In this document: one piece after another, positions 44,402 through 54,256 of the stretch
How positions within the stretch are numbered: the first letter of the stretch is position 1
How the letters are laid out: every line of letters starts with the position of its first letter
Origin: Proteles cristata cristata
Taxonomy: Eukaryota; Chordata; Mammalia; Carnivora; Hyaenidae
NCBI GenBank assembly: GCA_017311185.1
Contig: JAESUZ010002688.1
Location: 62,001 to 126,000, forward strand
Reading direction: 5' to 3'
Length of the DNA stretch: 64,000 nucleotides
Made by a program: the position numbers and the translations under genes
The notes under the pieces: model-generated
What the model was told of the DNA's origin: nothing
The model's database searches: none
Seen by the model: the letters and a program-made list of their open reading frames with translations, nothing else

Positions 44402-44570
44402 GAGACTCTTAAATATAGAGAACAGAGGGTTGGTGCAGGGGTTCTGGGAGAGGGATGGGCTAAATGGGTGAGGGGCATTAAGGAATCTACTCCTGAAATC
44501 ACTGATGCACCATATGCTAACTTGGATGTAAATTAAAAAATAATTAATTAAAAAAAAAAAAAAACAGAGC

Positions 44571-44675
44571 ACAAAGCTGGAATTATGTGTCTGAAGAGGT
44601 AGAACTGGCCTGTTGTGGATCCCATACAAATAAAACACCACAAATGTTTTTACTTTAAAAAAATTAAAATAAAAT
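44571..44675 (+). other. candidate 3'-transduced segment
   Basis: Non-L1 sequence between the L1 poly(A) and a second A-rich tail. AATAAA at 44629-44634 sits 20-25 bp before that tail (from 44657). The outer duplication AAAAATGTGACAGTT follows at 44676-44690. Confidence 0.6.
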
Positions 44676-44810
44676 AAAAATGTGACAGTTAATTCAAACT
44701 TCTTTTTCCTCTGCCGGAGTCAGAATCACTCAGTTCTCTAATTGTTTCCCATGCAAAAAAAGGAAAAAAAAAAGAGGCAACAGAATTTAATTTCCTGAAT
44801 CTGAATGCCT

Positions 44811-45018
44811 TTTTTTTAAACTTTATTGAGAGACAGAGGAAGAAAGAGAGACGGTGCAAGTGGGGGAAGGGCAGAGAGAGAGGGGAGAGCGAGAATCTCA
44901 AGCAGGCATAGCACTGCTAGCTCATAGCCTGGTGCCGGGCTCAAACTCATGAACCGTGAGATCATGACCTGAGTCAAAACCAAGAGTCGGATGCCTAACT
45001 GAGTTGCCCTGGTACCCT
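44811..45018 (-). mobile_element. SINEC_Fc-type SINE, diverged
   Basis: Poly(T), AACTTTATTGAGAGACAGAG to GAGTTGCCCTGGTACCC. Confidence 0.86.
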
Positions 45019-45878
45019 GGAATTCACCTGGGATTAGCTCAACTTCTAACCTCCTGAGCTGCTGCTACCTTTTAAATCTTGTCAATATTTGAACTGGAAA
45101 GAGCTTAGCTATGGTTTCGATTATTTTTGGTTCAGCTCTGGATTCAACCCTGGCAGGATATCACCGCACAAAATATGTGGGATATAAAGCTTCTCTGTGC
45201 CTCCCCTACCTCCCGCAATGCTTTCTTATTAGTTAAAACTGGAACAGCAGAAAATTATTGGGCCAAGTGGTTTGTTTTTGCATTTGGGATTCTTCCAGAT
45301 TCCCATCCACACTCCAACAGTCCGTACCATTAACTAAGACTTGGCAGATGTCCCCTTGCCCTGTAAAGCCTCCCCATCTATGCCAGGGCTACTTGTATCC
45401 CGACTACGTGCTTGTCCTCAGGTATGAAAACTGTTACGGTTCTTTGCTCACTTATAAAGGAATTCACTTTGGAATTCAGTTCATCAACATTTCCTTGCAT
45501 CCACTACTGTTCACTGACCCCCGAGAAATATATGATTTTTATTTTGTCCAGGATTTTCTTGTTACTGTGGGAACAAATGTTTTTCAAGCCCTTCTACATT
45601 ATAACTGGAAGAGGAAGTCTTCAAATGTTTTTAATGAAATAGAATGGTGAACAACAGAATAAATCAGAATACATACACTGCATGAAGGTAAGGATAAATA
45701 TCGCTTCGGAATGTTTGCTTCATGTACGTGTGTGTGCTATAGTTTGCAAATGTATTTATTAAGGTGAGGTATGGTCAAAAATTTTTAGCATGTCTGTCTA
45801 GGGACATTAAAGTCCATGTCAATGCAAGGCAAGGAGTTTAGAGAAAGGATATCATGACAGTAATCTCCCCTCCTCACT
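45019..45878. other. unique stretch
   Basis: No named repeat. It contains a 130-codon plus-strand frame (45258-45650) with no recognisable family and no splice context. Confidence 0.4.
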
Positions 45879-46050
45879 TTATTAATGTTTGTTTATTTGT
45901 GAGAGAGCGAGAATGATCAGGGAGGGGCAGAATGAGAGGGAGCCAGAGGATCAGAAGTGGGCTCCGTGCCAGCAGCAAAAAGGTCAATGTAGGGCTCAAA
46001 TTCATGAACCATGAGATCGTGACCTGAGCCTACGTTGGCCACTTAACCAA
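45879..46050 (-). mobile_element. SINEC, shortened
   Basis: TTAATGTTTGTTTATTTGTG to GGCCACTTAACCAA; flanks GACAGTAAT. Confidence 0.85.
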
Positions 46051-47023
46051 AGGACAGTAATTTTTAAAGAGAATTGTCTACTGCTAGCTGAATTTCAGGC
46101 ACTGAAACAGTTCAGAAATACAAAAGCTTTTACAAGTTAACACAGAACAAAATAAGTCCCTGGAAAAATACACAAAGCATAAATGATCACAATAGGCAAC
46201 TGCTGTTAGAAAAGAATAAAATACACCCAGATATTTTAATAACAAACAGGCTTTGGTTTTTATTAAAGCCAGTTTCTGGGCTTATGTATTATAATTCAAT
46301 TTGCTGCTTACCCGATTGCTATTATTAGATTAAGAATGCAAAGAGAGAGAATGTGCTCTTTTTATATTTGGCTTCTCTAATAAAAACAGTGAAAAAGTGT
46401 CTTAAACAAAGTAAGTGCCCCAAAACACTTCTGACACTACTGTCAAAACTTATTTAAGGTTTAGCTTGGTCACATCCTCACCAATCTAACCTCCTGAATG
46501 TCTGTTTCTATCCCTATTACAACAACCTCAATTTATGTTCTTATCATTCTTCTCCTAAAACCACCATAATATAGCCCCCAATATGGCTACCTGCTTCCAC
46601 TGTCCAGCCCCTTCCAATTCTGTTGCCGAAGTGATTTTTCTCACCCTTAGGTAAGATCAAATCACGGTTAAAACCCTTTGGTGGAGCTCCATCACTTACC
46701 AAAGGGGTTATCAAAACATACTTTCAAGGAACAATGGACTTCCGAGATCTGATATAAAAATGGAGGAACGACCCACACACACTAGCTTGCAGAAATGAGC
46801 TAAATTAGTGGATATAATTTCCTCAACATTAAGTTTTTTCCTCCACAAACGTACCATAAACACTTGATTCTTTCTACCATTTGTGGTATTGGTCAATGCT
46901 AACAAAACGGCAAAACAAAGAAACACATGGCCAAAAAAACTAACTTAAACACTTTGGACAAGCCAATCATGAAGAGTCTTAAAGCTTTTCAAAAATGTCA
47001 TAGGTACCCCTATGTGTGCTTTT
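46051..47023. other. unique stretch
   Basis: No repeat I can name with confidence; 46440-46720 might be an ancient repeat. No exon recognised. Confidence 0.35.
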
Positions 47024-47368
47024 ATTTTTTTTATTTTTAAAAGTTATTTATTGGGGCGCCTGGGTGGCTTAGTCGGTTAAGCGTCCGACTTTCGCTGAGG
47101 TCATGATCTCACGGCGAGTCGGGCTCTGTGCTGACTGCCAGCTCAGAGCCTGGAGCCTATTTCAGAGTCTGTGTCTCCCTCTTTCTCTGACCCTCCCCTG
47201 CTCACGCAGTCCCTCTCTCTCCTAGAAATAAATAAAAATATTAAAAAAAATTTTTTTAAGTTATTTATTTATGAGAGAGAGAGTGCATGCACACACTGGA
47301 GGGGCAGAGAGAGAGGGAAAGAGAGAGAGAATCTCAAGCAGGCTCCACATTGTCAGCACAGAGACCAA
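47024..47368 (-). mobile_element. SINEC split by a younger SINE
   Basis: The poly(T) head (47024-47052) and body (47253-47368, TTATTTATTTATGAGAGAGA to TGTCAGCACAGAGACCA) flank a younger plus-strand copy; the 5' end is missing. Confidence 0.82.
47053..47252 (+). mobile_element. young-subfamily SINEC_Fc lacking the B box
   Basis: GGGGCGCCTGGGTGGCTTAG, TTTCGCTGAGG; jumps from GATCTCACGG to CGAGTCGGGCTC, deleting the GGGTTCGAGCC region. Flanks AAGTTATTTATT. Confidence 0.93.
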
Positions 47369-47754
47369 TAAAATTCTTCATTGAATTTGCTTAAAATATT
47401 TTAAACCAAAGGAGAAAAAAATAAATATCAAACTGGCTTCTACCTCTCAAACTTTTACCAGTTTGTTAACTGTTCCTTGAGTAACTAATCTTCAAAGCAA
47501 GCACAAACAGGATATCAGCCTTTTATCTCACTCCTAATCAGAGGAAACAGCCTTATAGGTAACTAAAAATGATTCCCAAAATAGCAAAGAAACTAAAAAA
47601 AAAATCCTAATATTACTAATAATAGATATAAACTTCTCAACAATTATTGTGCCTAACTGCAAAACACGCAATAGGATTCTTCAAAAAATAAATTTAATGC
47701 CTTAACAGTTCTATCAACTCTCTTAAGACCTCTGTATGGGAATTTTCTGAGGTT
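47369..47754. other. unique stretch
   Basis: AT-rich, nothing recognised. Confidence 0.4.
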
Positions 47755-47902
47755 TTCTTTTTTCTTTACCTTTTTCCTTTTTTCAACTAGGTTTCACACC
47801 CAGCACGGCCCAACGCAAGGCCTGAACTCACAACCCTGAGCTCAAGACTCAAGCTGAGATCAAGAGTCAGACACTTAACTGACTGAGCCACCCAGGTGCC
47901 CC
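47755..47902 (-). mobile_element. short, old CAN-SINE
   Basis: CTAGGTTTCACACCCAGCAC to GAGCCACCCAGGTGCCCC; flanks TTTCTGAGGTTTT. Confidence 0.85.
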
Positions 47903-48164
47903 TTTCTGAGGTTTTTTTCTTTTTAGTGAAAGAATGAAAAATGATAGTTGGCTTAATGCAGATTATATTCAGATGTTGAGGCACAAGTCAAAGAATTAGA
48001 ATAATGCTCTTCATGACTGTGTTACATGGTTGGTTACCTACACTATTCAAAAAACTTCCAAATTACCACAGTTCTTTGCCGTTCACTGAATCTAATGGGT
48101 ACTGATGGAGATATTATTTCACAAAGCTGTGTCACCCTAGGAACTACTCTCATAACTAGTGCAA

Positions 48165-48540
48165 TGGTGTTACTGACCGAATGTGTCCCCCCCACACACA
48201 AATTGCCATGTTGAAGCCTTAATCCTCAATGTGGTGGTATTGGAGATGAGACGTTTGGGAGGTCGTGAGGATGAAGTACTCGTGAATGGGATAAGTGCCC
48301 TTATGAGAAGAGACATGAGAGAGAGAGATGTTCTCTCTCTCACCATGGGAGGATGCAACAAGATGGCCATCTGTAAACCAGGAAGAGAGTCCTCACCAGG
48401 AACCCAATTGGATGGCACCTTCCTCACCAGGAGCCCAACTGGATGGACTTCCCAGCCTCTAGAACGGTGAGAAATAAATTTCTGTTAAGCCACCCAGTCG
48501 ATGGTGTTTTTTACAGCAGCCTGAGCTGACTAGACAAAGG
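48165..48540 (+). mobile_element. MLT1-type solo LTR (ERVL-MaLR)
   Basis: Ordered MLT1 landmarks: GTGTCCCCCCCACACACAAA, TTGAAGCCTTAATCCTCAAT, AAGTGCCCTTATGAGAAGAG, CTTCCCAGCCTCTAGAACGG, TAAGCCACCCAGTCGATGG and a GCAGCCTGAGCTGACTAGAC end. No internal viral genes. Confidence 0.85.
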
Positions 48541-48695
48541 GTAATTCCACCTTCGAAACATATCTCTTATCTTGACCACTCACCATTTTCACTGCTACCA
48601 CACTACTCCAAGCCATCATTTCTCCCTCTCGTTTTCTGATTTCTACTCAATTTTTAACTCTCCTGTCCATCTTATCTAAAGTAAAGCTTCTTTCA

Positions 48696-49114
48696 TGGGG
48701 CAGCCTAGGTATCTCAGTTGGTTAAGCATCCATCTTCGGCTTAGGTCATGATCTTGTGGTTCTTAGGTTCAAGCCCCGTGTCAGCTCTCTGCTGTCAGTG
48801 CAGAGACTGCTTCAGAGCCTATGCCCCTCCATCCCTCCCTATTTGTATGCTCTCTAAGTTAACATTTTATTTTTTTTAATGTTTTATTTATTTCTGAGAG
48901 AGGGACAGTGTGAGCAAGGGAGGGTCAGAGAGAGAAGGAGACACAGAATCCAAAACAGGCTCCAGGTTCTGAGCTGGCTATCAGCACAGAGCCCAACGTG
49001 GGGCTTGAATCCACAAACTGTGAGATCATGACCTGAGCCGAAGTTGGGTGCTCAACCGACTGAGTCACCCAGGCGCCCCATCAAAATTAACATTTTAAAA
49101 AATAAAAATAAAAA
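48696..49114 (+). mobile_element. SINEC split by another SINE
   Basis: GGGGCAGCCTAGGTATCTCA head (to 48866); its tail resumes at 49080 (TCAAAATTAACATTTTAAAA) after a minus-strand SINE. Confidence 0.82.
48868..49079 (-). mobile_element. SINEC_Fc nested in a SINE tail
   Basis: TTTATTTATTTCTGAGAGAG to GAGTCACCCAGGCGCCCC; flanks AGTTAACATTTTA / AATTAACATTTTA. Confidence 0.92.
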
Positions 49115-49519
49115 TAAGACCTCTTCCCCCTCATGCCTTCGCTCTGCTATATTTTCTCCTTAGAGCTTATCATTTACCTGAAATTCCATTATTTGTTTAT
49201 TTATTGTTTGTCTCCTTAATTAATGAACATAATATTGTTCATTACTATATTCCCAGCACCTAGAAGAGTGTGCCCCATCCAGTAATCCCTCAATAAATTA
49301 TTTGCTAAATTAATGACTAAATCCTGAATATGAGAATGTAGAAAGAGGAAAGATTTATGAAAATTAGCAATGCCTGTTATTTTAAGTGTTCCTAATGATT
49401 TGAAGTTGCCCCATTTGTAGGAGGGGAAAACATTTTATAATACTTTAAGGATAAATGAGTAACACCAAAACAGCTTATTTAAAATGATAACAAGCATCAC
49501 AATAATAAGGTCCTTCATA
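49115..49519. other. unique stretch
   Basis: AT-rich, nothing recognised. Confidence 0.4.
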
Positions 49520-49636
49520 CATATATGATTTGCTGGGCACTACACACATAATCTCATTTAATACTCACAACAATCTTTGGAGGAAGATATTTTGACTTTT
49601 GAGGTGAGAAAATTAAGGTTTAGCAGAGTTAGATAA

Positions 49637-49735
49637 CTTTTTTTTAAAGTAGTCTCCATACCCAAGTGGGGTTTGAACTTATGACCCTCAGATCAAGAGT
49701 CCAATGCTCTACTGACTGAGCCAGCCAGGTGTCCC
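49637..49735 (-). mobile_element. short, old CAN-SINE in the MIR
   Basis: AAAGTAGTCTCCATACCCAA to GAGCCAGCCAGGTGTCCC; flanks AGTTAGATAACTTT / GGTTAGATAACTTT. Confidence 0.88.
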
Positions 49736-49746
49736 AGGGTTAGATA

Positions 49747-49941
49747 ACTTTTTTAAATGTTTATTTATTTGAGAAAGAGAGTGAGCATAAGGGAGGGGCA
49801 GAGAGAGAAGGAGAGAGAGAGAATCCCAAGCAGGCTCCATGGTGTCAGCACAGAACTTGACTCAGGGCCCAAACCCATGAACCATGACCTGAGCCAAAAC
49901 CAAGAGTAGGAAGCTCAATCGACTGAGCCACCCAGGCATCC
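49747..49941 (-). mobile_element. SINEC_Fc in the MIR
   Basis: TTTATTTATTTGAGAAAGAG to GAGCCACCCAGGCATCC; flanks GGGTTAGATAACTTT / GGGTTGAACAACTTT. Confidence 0.9.
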
Positions 49942-50251
49942 TGGGTTGAACAACTTTCTAGGGTCATATACATTACATTATTAAGTGGAAAGCCCGGAAT
50001 TTGAACTCTAAAACTCTTGTTCTTATTAGCATATAACATATTACCTTCAAGATAAAGACATTTTGATAAGGGACATAACTAAAGTCAGAGATCTCCAAAC
50101 TCTGACTTGAAACTCCTATTAAAAAAATGATTTATGTATATCTATAAATTACAGACATAACAACTATAATAATGTGCATACTATAAAATGAAATATTTTA
50201 AAGCATGAGATATTTTTTTAATTTTTTAATATTTTACTTTTTTTTTATTAA

Positions 50252-50464
50252 AACATTTTTTTAACATTTGTTTATTTTTGAGAGACAGAGAGAACAGAGT
50301 GTGAGCGTAGGAGTGGCAGAGAGAGAGGGAGACAGAATCCAAAGCAGATTACAGACTCTGAGCTGTCAGCACAGAGCCTGATGTGGGGCTCAAACTCACT
50401 GACCGCAAGATCATGACCTGAGCTGAAGTCGGACACTCAACCGACTGAGCCACTCAGGTACCCC
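50252..50464 (-). mobile_element. SINEC_Fc-type SINE
   Basis: TTTGTTTATTTTTGAGAGAC to GAGCCACTCAGGTACCCC. Confidence 0.91.
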
Positions 50465-50914
50465 CATTGTTTATTTTATTTTTGAGATAGAGAGAGAATG
50501 AGCAGGGGAGACAGAGACAGAATCTTAAACAGGCTCCAGGCTCTGAAATGACAGCACAGAGCCCGATGGGGGGGTTTGAACCCATGGACCATGAAATCAT
50601 GACCTGAGCTGAAGTCAAATGTTCAACCAACTGGGGAGCCTAGATGGCTCAGTTGGTTAACCGTCTGACTTTGGCTCGGGTCATGATCTCATGGTTTATG
50701 GGTTCGAGCCCTGCGTTGGGCTCTGTGCTGACAGCCAGCTCAGAGCCTGGAGCCTGTTTCAGATTCTGTGTCTCCCTCTCTCTCCGACCCTCCCCTGCTC
50801 ATGCTCTCTCTCTGTCTCTCTGTCTCTCTGTCTCTCTGTCTCTCTCTCTCTCAGAAATAAATAAAACGTTAAAATTTTTTTAAATCTCAACCAATTGAGC
50901 CACCCAGGCACCCC
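50465..50914 (-). mobile_element. SINEC split by an opposite-strand SINE
   Basis: Body 50465-50632 ends GAAGTCAAATGTTCAACCAA; the final GAGCCACCCAGGCACCCC resumes at 50883-50914. Confidence 0.86.
50633..50882 (+). mobile_element. SINEC_Fc nested in a SINE
   Basis: GGGGAGCCTAGATGGCTCAG head, extended (TCTCTCTG)n, AAATAAATAAAACGTTAAAA tail. Confidence 0.92.
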
Positions 50915-51062
50915 CAAATTTTATTCTTTCTTTTCATGTTTATTCATTTTGAGGAGAGGGAAGGGGCAGAGATAAGGGGGACAAAGGATCCAAAGCAGGC
51001 TCTGAGCTGACAGCAGTAAGCCCGATGCAGGGCTTGAACTTATGAACTGTGAGATCATGACT
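50915..51062 (-). mobile_element. SINEC, 5'-truncated
   Basis: TTCATGTTTATTCATTTTGA to GAACTGTGAGATCATGACTT; the SINE 5' third is missing. Confidence 0.84.
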
Positions 51063-51077
51063 TTAATTTAAGAAAAA

Positions 51078-51291
51078 AAAAATTTTTTTTTACATTTATT
51101 TATTATTGACAGAGTGAGACAAAGCATGAACAGAGGAGGGGCAGAGAGAGAGGGAGACACAGAATCTGAAACAGGCTCCAGGCTCTGAGGTGTCAGCACA
51201 GAGACCGACACGGGGCTTGAACCCACAAACTGTGAGATCATGACCTGAGCCAAAATTGGACGCTAAACCAACTTAGCCACCCAGGCACCCC
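51078..51291 (-). mobile_element. SINEC_Fc-type SINE
   Basis: ATTTATTTATTATTGACAGA to TAGCCACCCAGGCACCCC. Confidence 0.92.
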
Positions 51292-51702
51292 TGAAAGATT
51301 TTAAAACAGATTAGAAAAGTGTTTCCAAGGGTCCTAAGTGTGCAGATATGAGAGTTTTGTAGATGACCTACATTCCTTGTTTTCAGCAACAATAAATAGC
51401 AATGAAAACACTCCCAAATACCAAATCCTCTCTCCAAATCATGAGATTCTTCAGAAGAACAATAGATTTCTCCTTCATTCTTAAAATATCACTTTTACCT
51501 TGAAGGGATATATTGAATATGTTCATATTTTTTAAATTTTCTGCCAATAACCAACTGAGTTGGGTTTACAGAAACCCAACAACTCTGGAGCTTTTCTACT
51601 GGGAACGGAAATTTTTTAAACGTTTAAGCTTCAAACTTCTAAACTTTTAAAAATACTTTTACATAACAAACTAAGAAACTACATGAAATACAAAATCTTT
51701 TC
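51292..51702. other. unique stretch
   Basis: AT-rich, nothing recognised. Confidence 0.4.
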
Positions 51703-51894
51703 ATTTTTTTAAGTTTGTTTATTTAGAGAGAGAGAGAACAAGTTGGGGAGAAGCAGAGACAGAGGGGGACAGAGGACCTGAAGTGGGTTCTGTGCTGAAA
51801 GCAGAAGGTCTGAGCAGGGCTCAAACTCACCAACCACGAGATCATGACCCGAGCCAAAGTCAGACACTTAATTGACTGAGCCACCCAGGTGCCC
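51703..51894 (-). mobile_element. SINEC_Fc-type SINE
   Basis: AAGTTTGTTTATTTAGAGAG to GAGCCACCCAGGTGCCC. Confidence 0.91.
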
Positions 51895-51904
51895 AGGTGA
51901 TGTC

Positions 51905-52125
51905 ATATTTTAAATGATCATTATTATCACTTGTTAAGTGTTCCAGGTGCCCAGCATTTTGCTTAGTACCTACATTATTACATTTAATTCTCACACCTCC
52001 AACAGACAGTTCTTGTTCCCGCCCTTTGGTGGATGAGGAAGCAGAGACTGAACAGGTTCTGTACGTTTCCCAGGTAACACACACTTAGTTCCGCTTTACT
52101 CCAAAGCTTCTGCATTTACCCAGTA
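51905..52125 (+). mobile_element. MIR element
   Basis: Order TTGTTAAGTGTTCCAGGTGC, ACATTTAATTCTCACACCTC, GGATGAGGAAGCAGAGACTG, CCCAGGTAACACACACTTAG. Confidence 0.78.
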
Positions 52126-52692
52126 TGTGTTACTTGTTTGTGGGCAGACATAACAATAATATCAGCTAATATAACAGGATGTCAAATGCAACTTTTCCTG
52201 TCCTCTCTGGAGTTTCAGCAGGGGCCTCAAAGGCCAAGACAAAACAATAGAAGTCCAACCCTTCCATACTCTAAAGAGAAGTGCAAGGCCTCTGTAGTAG
52301 GGTGGCCCCAAACTGGCTGTGCTAACATCAGTTCATTACCCTCATCAAAACTATGTCAAAAGAATTATAATTAGTCCCTTGTAAGGATTACAAGGGACAA
52401 TATACAGAACTTCTTTAAAGAAATTGGGCGGTATTGTGTTTCCTTGCCTCCTAAGGGAAAAGGGGGGGGTACTTCCTGCCTACCTCAAACTAGGGGACTG
52501 GAAGCTCAAGATAATCACTCAAAGTGCTTAACTTCTACCCAGAATAGGAGAAACTCCGGGATTGGTATCCACCCCCCGCTGAGTGGGATACAAAGTGCTT
52601 TAAAACAACTAAGTTTTAAAGACCGCTTGGGTACAGTAGTCAAATTAAATGTTTCAGCAGCAGAGGAAGTTTTAGAAAATGTCACAATGTAC
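52126..52692. other. unique stretch
   Basis: No named repeat or exon recognised. Confidence 0.4.
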
Positions 52693-52934
52693 GGGGCGCC
52701 TGGGTGGCTTAGTCGGTTAAGCGTCCGACTTTCGCTTAGGTCATGATCTCGCGGTTCATGGTTCGGGCCCCGCGTCGGGCTCTGTGCTGACTGCAAGCTC
52801 AGAGCCTGGAGCCTGTTTCAGTCTGTGACTCCCTCTCTCTCTGACCCTCCCCTGCTCACGCTGTCTCTCTCTCTCTCTCTCTCTCCTAAAAATAAATAAA
52901 AATAAAAATAAAAATAAAAATAAAAATAAAAAAA
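52693..52934 (+). mobile_element. young-subfamily SINEC_Fc with (AAAAT)n tail
   Basis: GGGGCGCCTGGGTGGCTTAG, TTTCGCTTAGG, then (AAAAT)n; perfect flanks AGAAAATGTCACAATGT. Confidence 0.96.
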
Positions 52935-53170
52935 AGAAAATGTCACAATGTGAAAAGTTACATATAAAAGTCAGTTGAATGACACAAAACTTTACAGGTT
53001 CATTAAATTAATGCAATGTTAGTAACTATCCAAATAATTAAATGAGGTTTATTCTTAATTTTTGATCTAATTATCCTTTTCAAAACCTCCTCTAAAGTAA
53101 GAAATAACTGTCCCAAACTAGAATGTGTATACTTTACAAATAGCTTTAAAATAGCTTCTTTATTATCGTC

Positions 53171-53376
53171 ATTATTTTTAATGTTTATCTGTTTTTAAGA
53201 GAGAGACAGCACATGAGTGGAGAGGGGCAGAAAGAGAGGGACACACAAATCCAAAGCAGATTCAAGGCTCGGAGCTGTCAGCACACAGCCCAACCAAGGG
53301 GGGCTTGACCTCACAAATCGTGAGATCATGGCCTGAGCCAAAGTCAAAAGTTTACGACCAGGCCACCAGGCACCCC
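53171..53376 (-). mobile_element. SINEC, diverged
   Basis: TTTAATGTTTATCTGTTTTT to GGCCACCAGGCACCCCC; flanks AAATAGCTTTAAA. Confidence 0.87.
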
Positions 53377-54022
53377 CAAAATAGCTTTAAAGTATTATAG
53401 TTTCTACACCACAAACTAAATCTTGGCTAAATTCTTAGCAAGACATTGGAAAATAAAGAGAGCAAAATTCTTACTTCCTGTAGTGTTCAAAGGTTGGGAA
53501 AAAATTCCAGAAAGTAAAAAGAGACTGTTTTTTTAAGTTTTAAATATCATAAAGTACTACTACCACTTTTTAGAAATTTTGAAAATAGAGAAAATGAGGG
53601 GAAATAAGCCAATCACCTCCAGCGTAATCACTAGTATATGTTAGTATATTTCTACCCTGTCTTTTTTTTTCATAAGTACATATTTACATAGTGGCAATTA
53701 TAGTATATATGTACTCTTATCCTGTCTTTTTTAGTGTTATGTAAACAATGTACTTTTCAAGGATTTAAAACTGTAGACATAACAGGCTCTCCTAAAAACA
53801 TACATTCATATCCCCTGAACAATGTAACTTCCTATCTTATTCTAAAGCCAAAAAGCCAGAAGACAGATTTCTCAAGTTTTCAAATCATCCCCAAATTATA
53901 CATTCAACGGATATTTTATCTCACGTGACAATATAAAGGCAACAAAAAGTAAAATTACATTCACATAGTTATTAAACATGTCTCCTGTTCCTCGAATTAC
54001 CAATTTAAAACACACGAAGCTT
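53377..54022. other. unique stretch
   Basis: AT-rich; 53600-53740 could be an ancient LINE end but is too diverged to name. Confidence 0.35.
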
Positions 54023-54256
54023 GGGGCGCCTGGGTGGCTTAGTCGGTTAAGCGTCCGACTTTCGCTTAGGTCATGATCTCGCGGTTCGTGGGTTCGAGCC
54101 CTGCATCGGGCTCTGTGCTGACTGCCAGTTCAGAGCCTAGAGCCTGTTTCAGTCTGTGACTCCCTCTCTCTCTGACCCTCCCCTGCTCACGCTGTCTCTC
54201 TCTCTCTCTCCTAGAAATAAATTTAAAAAACATTAAAAAAAACATTAAAAAAATAA
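54023..54256 (+). mobile_element. young-subfamily SINEC_Fc
   Basis: GGGGCGCCTGGGTGGCTTAG, TTTCGCTTAGG, CCTAGAAATAAATTTAAA; perfect flanks AAAACACACGAAGCTT. Confidence 0.96.

Larger units (their letters stand above)
42726..44570 (+). mobile_element. 5'-truncated felid L1 (ORF2 3' third and 3' UTR)
   Basis: Relatively young L1: ORF2 C-terminal reading with DEWIKKMWSIYTMKYYSAIK and ILPFATTWMELEGIM at 43868-44083, 3' UTR, poly(A) at 44552-44566. Broken by stops and by SINEs at 43564-43778 and 44186-44401. No intact reverse transcriptase. Confidence 0.9.
49520..50045 (+). mobile_element. MIR split by two SINEs
   Basis: GCTGGGCACTACACACATAA, TCATTTAATACTCACAACAA, GTGAGAAAATTAAGGTTTAG; continues after the SINEs with AAGTGGAAAGCCCGGAATTT. 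Confidence 0.78.

Noticed and set aside
45258..45650. 130-codon plus-strand open frame
   Set aside because: Possible by chance in 64 kb; no recognisable domain, no flanking splice sites consistent with a gene, and an overlapping alternative frame of similar quality.
48170..48470. Open frames on both strands near 48.2-48.5 kb
   Set aside because: They lie in the MLT1 LTR, which is not protein-coding.
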